64,000 nucleotides of DNA from Lachnotalea sp041821265 (GTDB lineage Bacteria > Bacillota > Clostridia > Lachnospirales > Lachnospiraceae). This document shows positions 8,238-15,729 of the stretch, piece by piece. Numbering within the stretch: position 1 is the stretch's first letter; each line of letters starts with the position of its first letter. The DNA lies in the NCBI GenBank assembly GCA_041821265.1, contig JBGUEQ010000015.1:28882-92881 (forward strand), in the 5' to 3' direction. Below the pieces are notes generated by a model. That model saw only the letters and a program-made list of their open reading frames with translations, ran no database searches and had not been told where the DNA came from. A program made the translations under genes and the position numbers.

Positions 8238-9242
8238 ATGGTTTTAGTATATAAATGTCCTAATTGTGGAGCTAATATGACATTTGATAGTGAAAAACAG
8301 CAATTAGTATGCCCGCATTGTAATACGCTTAAGAGCGTGGAAGAGATGGGATCTAACTTAGATGAGAGCACAATGGAGGTTAAATCTTATCACTGTCCTA
8401 CATGTGGAGCTGAGTTGGTAACAGATGTTAATACAACAGCAACCTTTTGTAATTATTGTGGTAACTCTGCTTTAATAGAAAGCAGAATTATTCAAGATAG
8501 GCCATCTGCTGTTATTCCTTTTTCGACTAGTAAGGAGGAAGCAAAAGCAGCTTATTTAAAGTGGTGTAAAAAAGGGATGTTAACACCGAAAAGTTTTATC
8601 ACTCAAAACACGATTGAGAAAATTAGTGGGATTTATGTTCCGTTTTGGGTTTACGACTATGATACGGAGGTTTCTTTACGAGCGGATTGTACCCGAGTTA
8701 GAGTAGAACGACATGGGGATACAGAATATACGCATACCGACCATTTTGATGTATATAGAGAAGTTAAGACGAGTTACAACAAGGTACCAGCGGATGCGTC
8801 CGAGAAGATGGACGATGATATTATGGATAAACTAGAACCTTTTAATTATAATTCTTTAAAGCAATTTGAAATTCCATATTTATCAGGATTTTTATCAGAA
8901 AAATATTCTTATACAAGCGAAGAGATGAGGGAGCGGGTGGAAAAACGTATTAACCAATATGCATCATCAGCTGCAAGAAATACAATCAGTGGATACGCAA
9001 CGACAAATGTAATATATGAGGACATTAGATTAAATAATATAAGTGCAAAATATATATTACTGCCTGTATGGATACTGAATTACCGATATTTAGGTAAAAA
9101 CTTTGTATTTGCTATGAATGGACAAACGGGAAAGGTAGTTGGTGACCTACCAATTAGCAAAGCTAAAATGACCGGTTGGTTTACAGGAATTACAGTTGGA
9201 GCATTTGTTGCTATAAGTGTTTTGCGTTATTTTTTGTTGTAG
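8238..9242 (+). CDS. Double zinc-ribbon membrane-anchored protein
   Basis: A 334-residue protein beginning with two zinc ribbons: CPNCGANMTF...CPHC (residues about 6-28) and CPTCGAEL...CNYCG (about 54-76), each with four cysteines in CxxC pairs. A mixed alpha/beta middle domain (about 90-300) follows, then one C-terminal membrane segment (about 312-333) that ends the protein with almost no tail. This architecture is seen in clostridial proteins annotated as TFIIB-type zinc ribbon-containing; no enzymatic activity is known. It is followed 20 bases later by a TPM-domain protein, and such pairs suggest a membrane quality-control or stress role, which is inference. An AAGGA site lies 12 bases before the ATG, longer than usual. 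Confidence 0.75.
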   Translation: MVLVYKCPNCGANMTFDSEKQQLVCPHCNTLKSVEEMGSNLDESTMEVKSYHCPTCGAELVTDVNTTATFCNYCGNSALIESRIIQDRPSAVIPFSTSKEEAKAAYLKWCKKGMLTPKSFITQNTIEKISGIYVPFWVYDYDTEVSLRADCTRVRVERHGDTEYTHTDHFDVYREVKTSYNKVPADASEKMDDDIMDKLEPFNYNSLKQFEIPYLSGFLSEKYSYTSEEMRERVEKRINQYASSAARNTISGYATTNVIYEDIRLNNISAKYILLPVWILNYRYLGKNFVFAMNGQTGKVVGDLPISKAKMTGWFTGITVGAFVAISVLRYFLL

Positions 9243-9262
9243 AAAGGGCAGGTATGGGATAA

Positions 9263-10147
9263 ATGAAAAGATATATGATATGTTTGTTAAGTATTTTGAT
9301 ATTCCTGTTTGCTTGCGGATTTGATAGCCAGGGACAGAAAGTATATGACAATGCTGATTTATTATCAGAAGAAGAGGAGTTGAGCTTACAACAAATGTGC
9401 GTATCTGCTTCACAAAATTCACAAGCAGATATTATCGTTGTTACGGTAGATAGTTTAGAGGGGAAAACGGCTCAAGCATACGCAGATGATTTCTTTGATT
9501 ACAATGGATTTGGATATGAAGAAGAGCAGGGCTCAGGAACTCTATTTTTAATTTCAATGGAGGAAAGACAATGTGCTTTTTCAACAAGCGGTGATTGCGT
9601 TGATTTATTTTCACAGAGTGAATCGAATCAGATAGTAGAGACTGTTACGAGCTATTTAAGTGATAGTGCGTATTATGAAGGGCTAGAATATTATATTGAG
9701 ACAACGCAAGAATATATTACAAGTGCGAGTGATAACGAAGGTTTAGATGCTCAGGCTTCTTCGGACGTGATAGCAGAAGATGATACAGGATATTTAAGTG
9801 ATGAGGATTATTATGGAGTTTCTGACAACGTAACAACGTACAACTATAGTTTTTTTGATTACTACTTCGATACTGTAAGCTCAAAGGATATTTTGATTGA
9901 ATTGGTAGCTGCTTTAGTTATAGCATTGGTTACTATTTGGATTATGTATAGTGGTAGTAGAAGTAAAATGAGTGTAAATGGATTTACGTACGCAAACGGT
10001 CATAGAAGTGAGATTGTGCAACAGCATGATGCCTTCCAAAGAACAACAACAATTACACGTCATATTGAAAAAGATAATGGAGGTTCAGGGGGTTCACATG
10101 TTGGAAGCAGTGGGAACCGGCATGGTGGAAGTAGTGGGGGATTCTAA
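9263..10147 (+). CDS. TPM-domain secreted/membrane protein with Gly-Ser-rich tail
   Basis: A 294-residue protein. Residues 1-22 form a signal peptide ending LFLFACG-like; the Cys could be a lipidation site, but the lipobox is not canonical. Residues about 28-150 are a TPM domain (YDNADLLSEEEE start, then ADIIVVTVDSLEGKTAQAYADDFFDYNG and GTLFLIS), the fold of YgcG and of thylakoid TLP18.3, which in plants has phosphatase activity. A membrane segment lies around 208-232. The C-terminus is a flexible Gly/Ser/His tail ending GGSSGGF, typical of this family. It is probably co-transcribed with the zinc-ribbon gene. The TPM domain would face outward and the tail inward. Confidence 0.8.
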   Translation: MKRYMICLLSILIFLFACGFDSQGQKVYDNADLLSEEEELSLQQMCVSASQNSQADIIVVTVDSLEGKTAQAYADDFFDYNGFGYEEEQGSGTLFLISMEERQCAFSTSGDCVDLFSQSESNQIVETVTSYLSDSAYYEGLEYYIETTQEYITSASDNEGLDAQASSDVIAEDDTGYLSDEDYYGVSDNVTTYNYSFFDYYFDTVSSKDILIELVAALVIALVTIWIMYSGSRSKMSVNGFTYANGHRSEIVQQHDAFQRTTTITRHIEKDNGGSGGSHVGSSGNRHGGSSGGF

Positions 10148-10156
10148 AGAATACAC

Positions 10157-10268
10157 GTAACTATTCAGTATCTTCATAGTTACCGCAACGCGATTGCATT
10201 TTGGCGCTATAAAACTCGGGATTTTGCTGCGTATAACACCTCGAGTACTAGGGGCACTGAATAGTTAT
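10157..10268. repeat. MITE-like palindromic element (R2)
   Basis: A 112-base non-coding element bounded by inverted termini GTAACTATTCAGT (10157-10169) and ACTGAATAGTTAT (10256-10268), matching at 12 of 13 positions. The interior is clearly more GC-rich than the surroundings and contains a smaller ACTCG/CGAGT hairpin. It lies between the TPM gene and the glyoxalase gene. No ORF is present. It looks like a miniature inverted-repeat element; only one copy is in this window. Confidence 0.6.
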
Positions 10269-10336
10269 GAATAAACATTGCTTAATAAAAACGAATGAAA
10301 TAAAATTACCGAATAAATAAAAGGATGGAGGTCAAC

Positions 10337-10702
10337 ATGATTAAATTTAACCATTTTAATTTTAATGTATTAGATTTACAAAAAAGTTTGAAATTCTACA
10401 AAGATGCTTTGGGATTAGAGCCAGTAAGAGAGAAAATTGCTTCAGACCAATCGTTTCAATTGGTTTATCTAGGTGATAAAGAAACTGAATTCACCCTAGA
10501 ACTTACCTGGTTAAGAGATAGAAAAGAACCATATAATTTAGGTGAGTGTGAATATCATTTGGCATTTGTGGTAGACAATTATGAAGAAATTCATTTGAAA
10601 CACAAAGAGATGGGTGTCATCTGTTATGAAAATGAATCCATGGGAATTTATTTTATAGCTGACCCAGATGGCTATTGGATTGAGATTGTACCAGAACGTT
10701 AA
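10337..10702 (+). CDS. Glyoxalase/lactoylglutathione lyase-family protein
   Basis: A 121-residue, single-domain vicinal-oxygen-chelate protein. Likely metal ligands sit at the expected spacing: His in FNHFNFNV (residue 6), Glu in FTLELTW, His in YHLAFVVD and Glu in YWIEIVPE near the end. Two beta-alpha-beta-beta-beta modules are recognisable (DLQKSLKFYKDALGLEPV in the first). The family includes glyoxalase I, which isomerises the hemithioacetal of methylglyoxal, but also other enzymes, so the substrate is not certain. I chose ATG 10337: GGAGG at 10327-10331 is ideally placed for it, whereas the in-frame ATG at 10325 overlaps that site. It is followed by a bidirectional terminator. Confidence 0.85.
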   Translation: MIKFNHFNFNVLDLQKSLKFYKDALGLEPVREKIASDQSFQLVYLGDKETEFTLELTWLRDRKEPYNLGECEYHLAFVVDNYEEIHLKHKEMGVICYENESMGIYFIADPDGYWIEIVPER

Positions 10703-10732
10703 TCATAAAATTGCACTATTTTCATAAAAGAA

Positions 10733-10774
10733 GGGTTATCCATCGAATCAACTAGATATGATGGATAACCCTTT
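10733..10774. terminator. Bidirectional intrinsic terminator
   Basis: A perfect 12-base stem (10733-10744 with 10760-10771, GGGTTATCCATC against GATGGATAACCC), T-rich on both exits. It lies between the convergent glyoxalase and cyclophilin genes. Confidence 0.85.
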
Positions 10775-10920
10775 AATATTTAAAAAGAAGCAACAAAGAA
10801 TAATCCTTTTAAATAATAGGTACTACGTGCCGAAATTCACTCCACGCGGATAAAAAATATGTTGCTATGCAAGCCACATGGGTGCTAAATTGTCTTCGAG
10901 CAGACACTTTGTTTCATTTA

Positions 10921-11442
10921 TTAACATTTCTCCGGTTCAGGATATTCCTCGCCAAAGAGTTCAAGTGTTACTGATTTAATCACTTGAGGTATGGTTGGTT
11001 TGTCATTATAGTCTACAGCAACATCTGCAATTTTATTTACATTCTCAAGTCCTTCAATTACTTTACCAAAACCGGCATAAGAACCATCTAAGTGTGGAGA
11101 ATGTTTGTGCATAATAAAAAATTGTGATCCCGCTGAATTAGGAGCCATAGAACGAGCCATTGAAAGTACGCCAGGTTCGTGAACAAGATTATTTGCAAAT
11201 CCATTGGAAGAAAATTCACCTTTGATAGAATAGCCAGGACCGCCCATTCCGTTTCCGTCTGGACATCCTCCTTGAATCATGAAGCCATTGATTACTCTAT
11301 GGAAGATAAGACCATCGTAGTAGCCATCTTTCACTAAAGAAATAAAATTATTTACTGTATTAGGAGCGATTTCAGGGTATAATTCTGCCTTGATGATATC
11401 TCCATTTTCCATTTCAAATATAACATTTGGATTAGTTGCCAT
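10921..11442 (-). CDS. Cyclophilin-type peptidyl-prolyl cis-trans isomerase
   Basis: A 173-residue cytoplasmic cyclophilin without signal peptide. Family motifs are intact: FHRVINGFMIQGG (active-site Phe, Arg and Gln), the SAGSQFFIM core and the conserved HLDGSYAGFGKVIEG. It catalyses proline isomerisation during protein folding. The length is that of the small bacterial PpiB class. The start codon is preceded on the minus strand by GAAAGGAAG. It is a monocistronic minus-strand gene; the upstream 100 bases are very AT-rich and contain a TATAAT-like element but no convincing -35 box. Confidence 0.95.
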   Translation of the reverse strand: MATNPNVIFEMENGDIIKAELYPEIAPNTVNNFISLVKDGYYDGLIFHRVINGFMIQGGCPDGNGMGGPGYSIKGEFSSNGFANNLVHEPGVLSMARSMAPNSAGSQFFIMHKHSPHLDGSYAGFGKVIEGLENVNKIADVAVDYNDKPTIPQVIKSVTLELFGEEYPEPEKC

Positions 11443-11565
11443 TAATATACTTCCTTTCTAAATTAAAATATTATAAAATACTTATTATAAGCACTATTAT
11501 TATATTTTATATGATAATATGAAAATAGTAAAGGTGAATAGAAAAAAACATTGTAACTAATTGGT

Positions 11566-11594
11566 GTTACTGTTCACACAGTAGCTTAACACTA
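11566..11594 (+). repeat. R1 dispersed repeat, copy D (short 5' fragment)
   Basis: Twenty-nine bases identical to the start of the other R1 copies (GTTACTGTTCACACAGTAGC onward). The 10-base sequence ACTAATTGGT occurs immediately before it (11556-11565) and again at 11591-11600, partly overlapping its end, which resembles a target duplication. It sits just upstream of the GNAT gene. Confidence 0.7.
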
Positions 11595-11631
11595 ATTGGT
11601 AGGAAATAGTTACACAATATTGGAGAATACG

Positions 11632-12558
11632 ATGTTTAAAACAATTATAATTCAAATAGATAGAGTTCATTTAAGAAAGTGTAAACAAGAGCATATTATA
11701 TATGAGCTTGAGAATATGGTAAAAGATTTAGGCAAGAATCATGTTAAAACATATGAACTTGATTTGTCTAATCGTGATATGCCAAGTAATACAAAGAAAG
11801 ATAGCGATAAGCTTCTACTTGAAAACAAAATAAATAACCTGATTGCAAATACGGACGCTAATGTGGAAGAGTGTCTAATTATAAGTGAGTTATCCGCTGT
11901 AATAATGACTGCAAAAAACCTTAAAATACCATGTGTAGGATATGATAACCCAGTCATAGAGAAACAAGATTTGTATCAGGCAAATATGGTAGTGGAAGGG
12001 TTTGAGGAAATTGATTATAAATTTCTATCCGATGTGTATCAAAGATTTTACAATTTACCAATTGTAGTTGCTAGTACGAATCGACTAATCATTCGGGAAA
12101 TGGTGTTGGAAGACTTAGAAGAGTTATTTTATTTGTATTCTAATCCCCAAATTACAAAGTTCATAGAACCGTTGTATCCATATGAAGAGGAAGTAGAGTT
12201 CACAAAAGCATATATTAGGAATATGTATGGATTTTATGGATATGGTTTGTGGTCGCTAATAGAAAAGAAAACGGGGCGCCTCATTGGACGAGCTGGATTA
12301 AATAATAGAGAAGTGGATGGAATCATTCAAATTGAATTGGGATATATGATAGGAGTGTCCTATCAAAGGCAGGGATATGCATTTGAAGCTTGTAACGAAA
12401 TACTTGAATTTGCTTTTAGGCAATTGGAATGTACTAGTGTTAACTGCTTTGTTGCAAAAGAAAACGAAGCATCGATAGCACTTATCAAGAAAATTGGGTT
12501 TATATATAGCAAGGAAGTAGAAATTGAAGGAGAAAAGTTGTTACTGTTCACACAGTAG
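11632..12558 (+). CDS. HAD-like / GNAT acetyltransferase two-domain protein, 3' end formed by R1
   Basis: A 308-residue protein. Residues 1-145 resemble a HAD hydrolase Rossmann core (VEECLIISELSAVIMTAKN, IPCVGYDNP, then FEEIDYKFLSDVYQRFYNLP) but lack the DxD nucleophile, so this half is probably not a phosphatase. Residues about 152-305 are a GNAT domain with the acetyl-CoA loop SYQRQGYAFEAC and NEASIALIKKIGF. I chose ATG 11632 with GGAG 6 bases upstream; the upstream TTG at 11596 touches the R1 copy D repeat. The last codons (LLFTQ-stop) are supplied by R1 copy B, which starts at 12540, so the original terminus may have been replaced. The substrate is unknown. Confidence 0.75.
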   Translation: MFKTIIIQIDRVHLRKCKQEHIIYELENMVKDLGKNHVKTYELDLSNRDMPSNTKKDSDKLLLENKINNLIANTDANVEECLIISELSAVIMTAKNLKIPCVGYDNPVIEKQDLYQANMVVEGFEEIDYKFLSDVYQRFYNLPIVVASTNRLIIREMVLEDLEELFYLYSNPQITKFIEPLYPYEEEVEFTKAYIRNMYGFYGYGLWSLIEKKTGRLIGRAGLNNREVDGIIQIELGYMIGVSYQRQGYAFEACNEILEFAFRQLECTSVNCFVAKENEASIALIKKIGFIYSKEVEIEGEKLLLFTQ

Positions 12559-12672
12559 CTTAACACTAGCCGTTAAGCTGCGTAAGAAAATGATTCAACA
12601 AATGATTTCTGCTTCGCGTAGCGAATTTGCATGCAGAAATCATTCGTTACTGTGAACTTCGTTCACAGTAAC
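12540..12672 (+). repeat. R1 dispersed repeat, copy B (full length, 133 bp)
   Basis: A full element made of consecutive hairpins: TACTGT/ACAGTA at the left end; AGCTTAAC/GTTAAGCT; ATGATTTCTGC/GCAGAAATCAT with a nested TTCGC/GCGAA; and a perfect 12-base terminal hairpin (12646-12657 with 12661-12672). It begins inside the GNAT gene, whose stop codon TAG lies in the element. It contains no ORF of its own and no transposase. Confidence 0.85.
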
Positions 12673-12762
12673 GAAAAGTTGTCTTTGTATAGGTGGACAT
12701 ATAATTAGAGAGAGGTTATAATAAAAAATACATGAGAAGCGATACAGGAGGAGAAAGTTCTA

Positions 12763-13560
12763 ATGACAAAGATTATATGCTTTGCGAATAATAAAGGTGG
12801 AAGTGGAAAATCTACAACATGTTCGAATGTTGGTTATGGATTGAATTTATTAGGAAAAAAGGTACTTTTAATTGATGGCGATATGCAGTTGAATTTGTCA
12901 TTATCTTTTTTTTCGGAAGATCAAGTGCTGGAATTTGCTAAAGGTGAGAAGAATTTGTACAATGCAATTAGGAATCAGAAGGATTTAACCGATTACATTG
13001 TACATACAGAGTTTGAAGGGTTAGATTTGATTCCATCATCGACCTTAATGAGTTCAATTGAATACGAGCTATTTACAAAATGGCAGAGGGAATTCATTCT
13101 TAGAAAATGTATAAGTAAAGTGAAAGAATCGAATACTTACGATTATATTTTGATTGATGCGCCTCCAACACTTGGCGGTTGGGTAATGAATATTTTGTGT
13201 GCTTCTGACCAAGTAATTATTCCGGTAGAAGCAAGTCCTTGGGGGTTATTTGGCTTAGCAAATATGTTTGAATTTATTAATGAAGTGAATCAGATTGCAC
13301 CAGATTTATCGCTTATGGGTGTTGCGATAACTAAGGCAGATGAACGTAAGAATTATTTCAAACAAACCATTCAAACGCTTCAAGAGGTAGAAGACGTATA
13401 TTTATTTAAGTCATATATTCGAATAGACAGCTCCATTGAGTGGGCGCAGGATAATAGTAAAACGGTAATAGCATATAAAAAAAATAGCAGAAGTGCCAAA
13501 GAATATTTAGCACTCGCACAGGAGGTAGAAGAACTTGGCAATTGGGAAAGAGAGCATTAG
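12763..13560 (+). CDS. ParA/MinD-family ATPase (orphan ParA)
   Basis: A 265-residue deviant-Walker ATPase. The P-loop NNKGGSGKSTT carries the signature lysine (residue 11) and the nucleotide lysine (16); Walker A-prime is DGDMQLNLSL, and the Walker B region is YILIDAPPTLGG. ParA proteins form dynamic dimers on DNA or membranes and position plasmids, chromosome regions or protein cargos. No ParB with a recognisable helix-turn-helix or parS cluster is next to it. Instead, the 3' end overlaps a small lysine-rich frame, described separately, that is probably its partner. AGGAGGAG lies before the ATG, and TATAAT at 12700-12705, just after R1 copy B, is a likely -10 element. Confidence 0.9.
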   Translation: MTKIICFANNKGGSGKSTTCSNVGYGLNLLGKKVLLIDGDMQLNLSLSFFSEDQVLEFAKGEKNLYNAIRNQKDLTDYIVHTEFEGLDLIPSSTLMSSIEYELFTKWQREFILRKCISKVKESNTYDYILIDAPPTLGGWVMNILCASDQVIIPVEASPWGLFGLANMFEFINEVNQIAPDLSLMGVAITKADERKNYFKQTIQTLQEVEDVYLFKSYIRIDSSIEWAQDNSKTVIAYKKNSRSAKEYLALAQEVEELGNWEREH

Positions 13561-13923
13561 AAGAGCAGCAAGCGCAAACAGCACTACAAAAGAAGAAACG
13601 AAAGAACTACTGGTAAATCAAGATCAAGCTGTAAAAGTAGAAAAAGAAGTAAAAGAAGTAAAAGAAGTAAAGAAGAAGCAGCAAAAGTAGCAAAAGTAGC
13701 AAAAGATGTAAAAGTAGAAAAAGATGTAAAAGTAGAAAAAGCTGTAAAAATAAAAGCAGAAGCTTTGAAAACAACAAAAGAACAGAAAAAACCAATGTCT
13801 AAAAGCGCAACGAAAAAGCCTATTGTGGAAAATAAAGTAGACTCAATAGAACGGCCGATTACAGTTTCGTCAAAAGAAATTATTTCTAATATAAAAAGTG
13901 ATTTACCGATATATTTACTATAA
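13535..13923 (+). pseudogene. Lys/Val/Ala-rich ParA partner, interrupted by a one-base frameshift
   Basis: A TTG at 13535, 9 bases after GGAGG and inside the parA 3' end, opens a frame starting LAIGKESIRRAASAN that stops at TAG 13688-13690. The downstream coding pattern continues in the neighbouring frame to TAA 13921-13923, ending KEIISNIKSDLPIYLL. Restoring one A in the run near 13668-13671 (GTAAAG, where the preceding repeat units read GTAAAAG) gives one protein of about 129 residues with repeated K-V-(A/E/D)-K units. Its basic, low-complexity body suggests DNA binding or a flexible tether. The deletion lies in a slippage-prone repeat, so real decay, phase variation, ribosomal frameshifting and a sequencing error are all possible. 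Confidence 0.65.
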
Positions 13924-13960
13924 AATCTTGTTGTATTTTGTTGTTTTGTTTTTATTTATA

Positions 13961-13989
13961 TTGCAGTATGGTGAAACACGTAGTATAAT
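13961..13989 (+). promoter_or_regulatory. Sigma-A type promoter for the alcohol dehydrogenase gene
   Basis: TTGCAG (13961-13966) and TATAAT (13984-13989) separated by 17 bases, 50 bases upstream of the start codon. Confidence 0.75.
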
Positions 13990-14039
13990 AATGATAAATA
14001 AATAACAAACAATACAAGCGGAAAGGATATAGTGAACAA

Positions 14040-15185
14040 ATGAAGTCATTTGATATAAAGACTAAGATATATTTTGGGGAGAATGCATTAGACCGTCTTA
14101 CACAGATCCCTTATAAAAGAGTAATGGTCATAACAGATCCATTTGTGGTACAAAGTGGTATGATTAAGCTAATTACTTATAGATTAGAAGAAGGAAGTTC
14201 TGAATACGAGGTGTTTAGCGATGTAGTTCCAGATCCACCAATCGATAAAATAGTAGTCGGAGTGAAAGCATTATTAGAATATAAACCGGAAGTTATCATT
14301 GCAGTTGGCGGTGGCTCGGCTATTGATTCTGCGAAATCTATTAAAAAATTCGCAATTGATATTGGAAATTTAGGAGACATACCATTGATTGCAATTCCGA
14401 CAACAAGTGGAACTGGCTCGGAAGTAACATCATTTGCAGTTATTTCAGACCCTCAGAATCAAGTCAAATATCCATTGGTATCAGATCAGTTAATTCCATC
14501 GGAAGCTATTTTGGATGCTGAATTAGTTCGAAGTGTTCCACCTGCAATTACAGCAGATACAGGAATGGATGTATTAACCCATGCGATTGAAGCTTATGTA
14601 AGTATTAATAATAATGAATTCTCAGCAGCATTGGCAGAGAAATCAATTGAAATATGTGGTGTATGGTTGTTAAGGGCTTATTTAGATGGTAATGATATGC
14701 ATGCAAGGCAGAAACTTCATGTTGCCTCTTGCCTCGCTGGATTGGCATTTAATTCAGCTTCGTTAGGGTTGAATCATGGTATGGCACATCCGTTGGGCGC
14801 GAATTTTCACATTCCTCACGGTCGAGCAAATGCTATGCTTTTACCACATATCATTGAGTACAATAGTGATATCAACATACACAGCAAGAGCAAGCAAGAA
14901 TACTTACCAGCAGTTAAGAAGTATTGTAATATTGCTAAGCTTTTAGGCTTGAATAACTTTAATCAGATTACAACAGTAAGGGCATTAGTGAATTGGATAC
15001 AGTTTATGCTAAAAGAAATGAATATTCCTATTTCAATGTCACAGACGGGTAAAGTTACGGAAGCTGACTACATGGCTAAAATTGATGTTTTAGCAGACGC
15101 AGCACTAGCGGATGCTTGTACCGTAACAAATCCAAGGGTTCCGAGTAGAGCCCAAGTGAAAGAGATTTATAGAAATTTATGGTAG
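14040..15185 (+). CDS. Iron-containing alcohol dehydrogenase (PduQ/EutG-like)
   Basis: A 381-residue group III dehydrogenase. The NAD-binding glycine loop GGGSAIDSAKSI (about residue 87) is followed by PTTSGTGSEVTSFAVI. The metal site is spread over DTGMDVLTHAIEAYVS (Asp and His) and LGLNHGMAHPLGANFHIPHGRANA (two His), all present. It should reduce short aldehydes to alcohols with NAD(P)H, as in fermentation. The N-terminus MKSFDIKTKIYFGENAL resembles the propanol dehydrogenase branch associated with microcompartments, but no shell genes are nearby, so the substrate is open. It has its own promoter and a terminator-like hairpin and is therefore probably a single-gene transcript. Confidence 0.92.
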   Translation: MKSFDIKTKIYFGENALDRLTQIPYKRVMVITDPFVVQSGMIKLITYRLEEGSSEYEVFSDVVPDPPIDKIVVGVKALLEYKPEVIIAVGGGSAIDSAKSIKKFAIDIGNLGDIPLIAIPTTSGTGSEVTSFAVISDPQNQVKYPLVSDQLIPSEAILDAELVRSVPPAITADTGMDVLTHAIEAYVSINNNEFSAALAEKSIEICGVWLLRAYLDGNDMHARQKLHVASCLAGLAFNSASLGLNHGMAHPLGANFHIPHGRANAMLLPHIIEYNSDINIHSKSKQEYLPAVKKYCNIAKLLGLNNFNQITTVRALVNWIQFMLKEMNIPISMSQTGKVTEADYMAKIDVLADAALADACTVTNPRVPSRAQVKEIYRNLW

Positions 15186-15194
15186 TAACTTGGA

Positions 15195-15235
15195 ATAAAA
15201 TTTCTCTCGTTATTTCGTAACAAGAGAAATTTTAT
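15195..15235 (+). terminator. Terminator-like hairpin after alcohol dehydrogenase
   Basis: A perfect 13-base stem (15195-15207 with 15223-15235, ATAAAATTTCTCT against AGAGAAATTTTAT), with the T-run inside the descending arm. Confidence 0.7.
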
Positions 15236-15314
15236 ATTCAGGTTATAGAACGATATATATAAAGATCATAATTTAAACAAAATAAGAAAATTGTGTAAAA
15301 AAATGAAAAAATAC

Positions 15315-15343
15315 TTGCAATAAAATTCTATATATTATATAAT
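15315..15343 (+). promoter_or_regulatory. Promoter for tRNA-Gln
   Basis: TTGCAA (15315-15320) and a perfect TATAAT (15338-15343) with 17 bases between, about 50 bases before the tRNA. Confidence 0.75.
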
Positions 15344-15392
15344 ACATTTTGTTGACAAAACAGAGAAACAGAGAAATATTTGAGTAATATAT

Positions 15393-15464
15393 TGGGCTAT
15401 CGCCAAACGGTAAGGCACTGGACTCTGACTCCAGCATCTCCAGGTTCGAATCCTGGTAGCCCAG
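15393..15464 (+). tRNA. tRNA-Gln (anticodon CTG)
   Basis: A 72-base cloverleaf: acceptor TGGGCTA pairs with TAGCCCA; the anticodon stem CTGGA/TCCAG holds loop CTCTGAC with anticodon CTG; the T arm is CCAGG-TTCGAAT-CCTGG. The U1-A72 acceptor pair is typical of glutamine tRNA. CCA is not encoded. Confidence 0.95.
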
Positions 15465-15501
15465 CTATGATGTACTTATGTTTTTAAGGTACAAATTGGA
15501 C

Positions 15502-15546
15502 AAAGCATCGAATTCACTTTGATAAGGGAGTTTGATGCTTTTTTAT
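15502..15546 (+). terminator. Intrinsic terminator after tRNA-Gln
   Basis: The stem AAAGCATC (15502-15509) pairs with GATGCTTT (15534-15541), extendable by three inner pairs, and is followed by further T residues. Confidence 0.75.
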
Positions 15547-15667
15547 TTAATAAGAAATATGTTATAATTGCGATAAGTGTTTCAAGTTTACATGGATATT
15601 AATATTTACTCATATAAAATAACACGAAGATGCGACTTTCTTAGGAGAGAATGCCAAAAGAGAAATA

Positions 15668-15729
15668 GGTGTAAACAATTTTTACATCTACCAGCATGTG
15701 CATGCAGAATCGCACAAATGGAGGGATTT
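15668..15729 (+). promoter_or_regulatory. Structured two-hairpin leader (candidate cis-regulatory RNA), copy 1
   Basis: Hairpin P1 (15668-15675 with 15681-15688) is followed by CATCTACCA, then hairpin P2 (15697-15701 with 15712-15716) with loop ATGCAGAATC, then AAATGGAGGG, which is the ribosome site of the thioesterase gene. The same arrangement, with different stem bases but the same single-stranded sequences, occurs at 28069-28128. A TATAAT at 15563-15568 could start this transcript about 95 bases further upstream. A translational switch is possible because P2 abuts the Shine-Dalgarno sequence. I do not recognise it as a known riboswitch class. Confidence 0.5.

Noticed and set aside
11596..11631. 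Earlier TTG start of the GNAT protein at 11596
   Set aside because: It lies at the R1 copy D boundary without a ribosome site; ATG 11632 has GGAG at 6 bases.
12540..12672. R1 as an insertion sequence
   Set aside because: It is about 133 bp, with no ORF of its own and no transposase nearby.
13607..13795. Leucine/phenylalanine-rich minus-strand frame
   Set aside because: It is the complement of the Lys/Val repeat of the ParA partner and has no ribosome site; its composition is a by-product of AAA/GAA-rich codons.
14040..15185. Microcompartment (pdu/eut) locus
   Set aside because: The dehydrogenase resembles PduQ, but no shell protein, diol dehydratase or ethanolamine lyase genes flank it.
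15577..15729. 51 extra N-terminal codons for the thioesterase
   Set aside because: The stretch is rich in Cys/Arg with no family similarity, overlaps the two-hairpin leader, and the ideal GGAGGG site serves ATG 15730.
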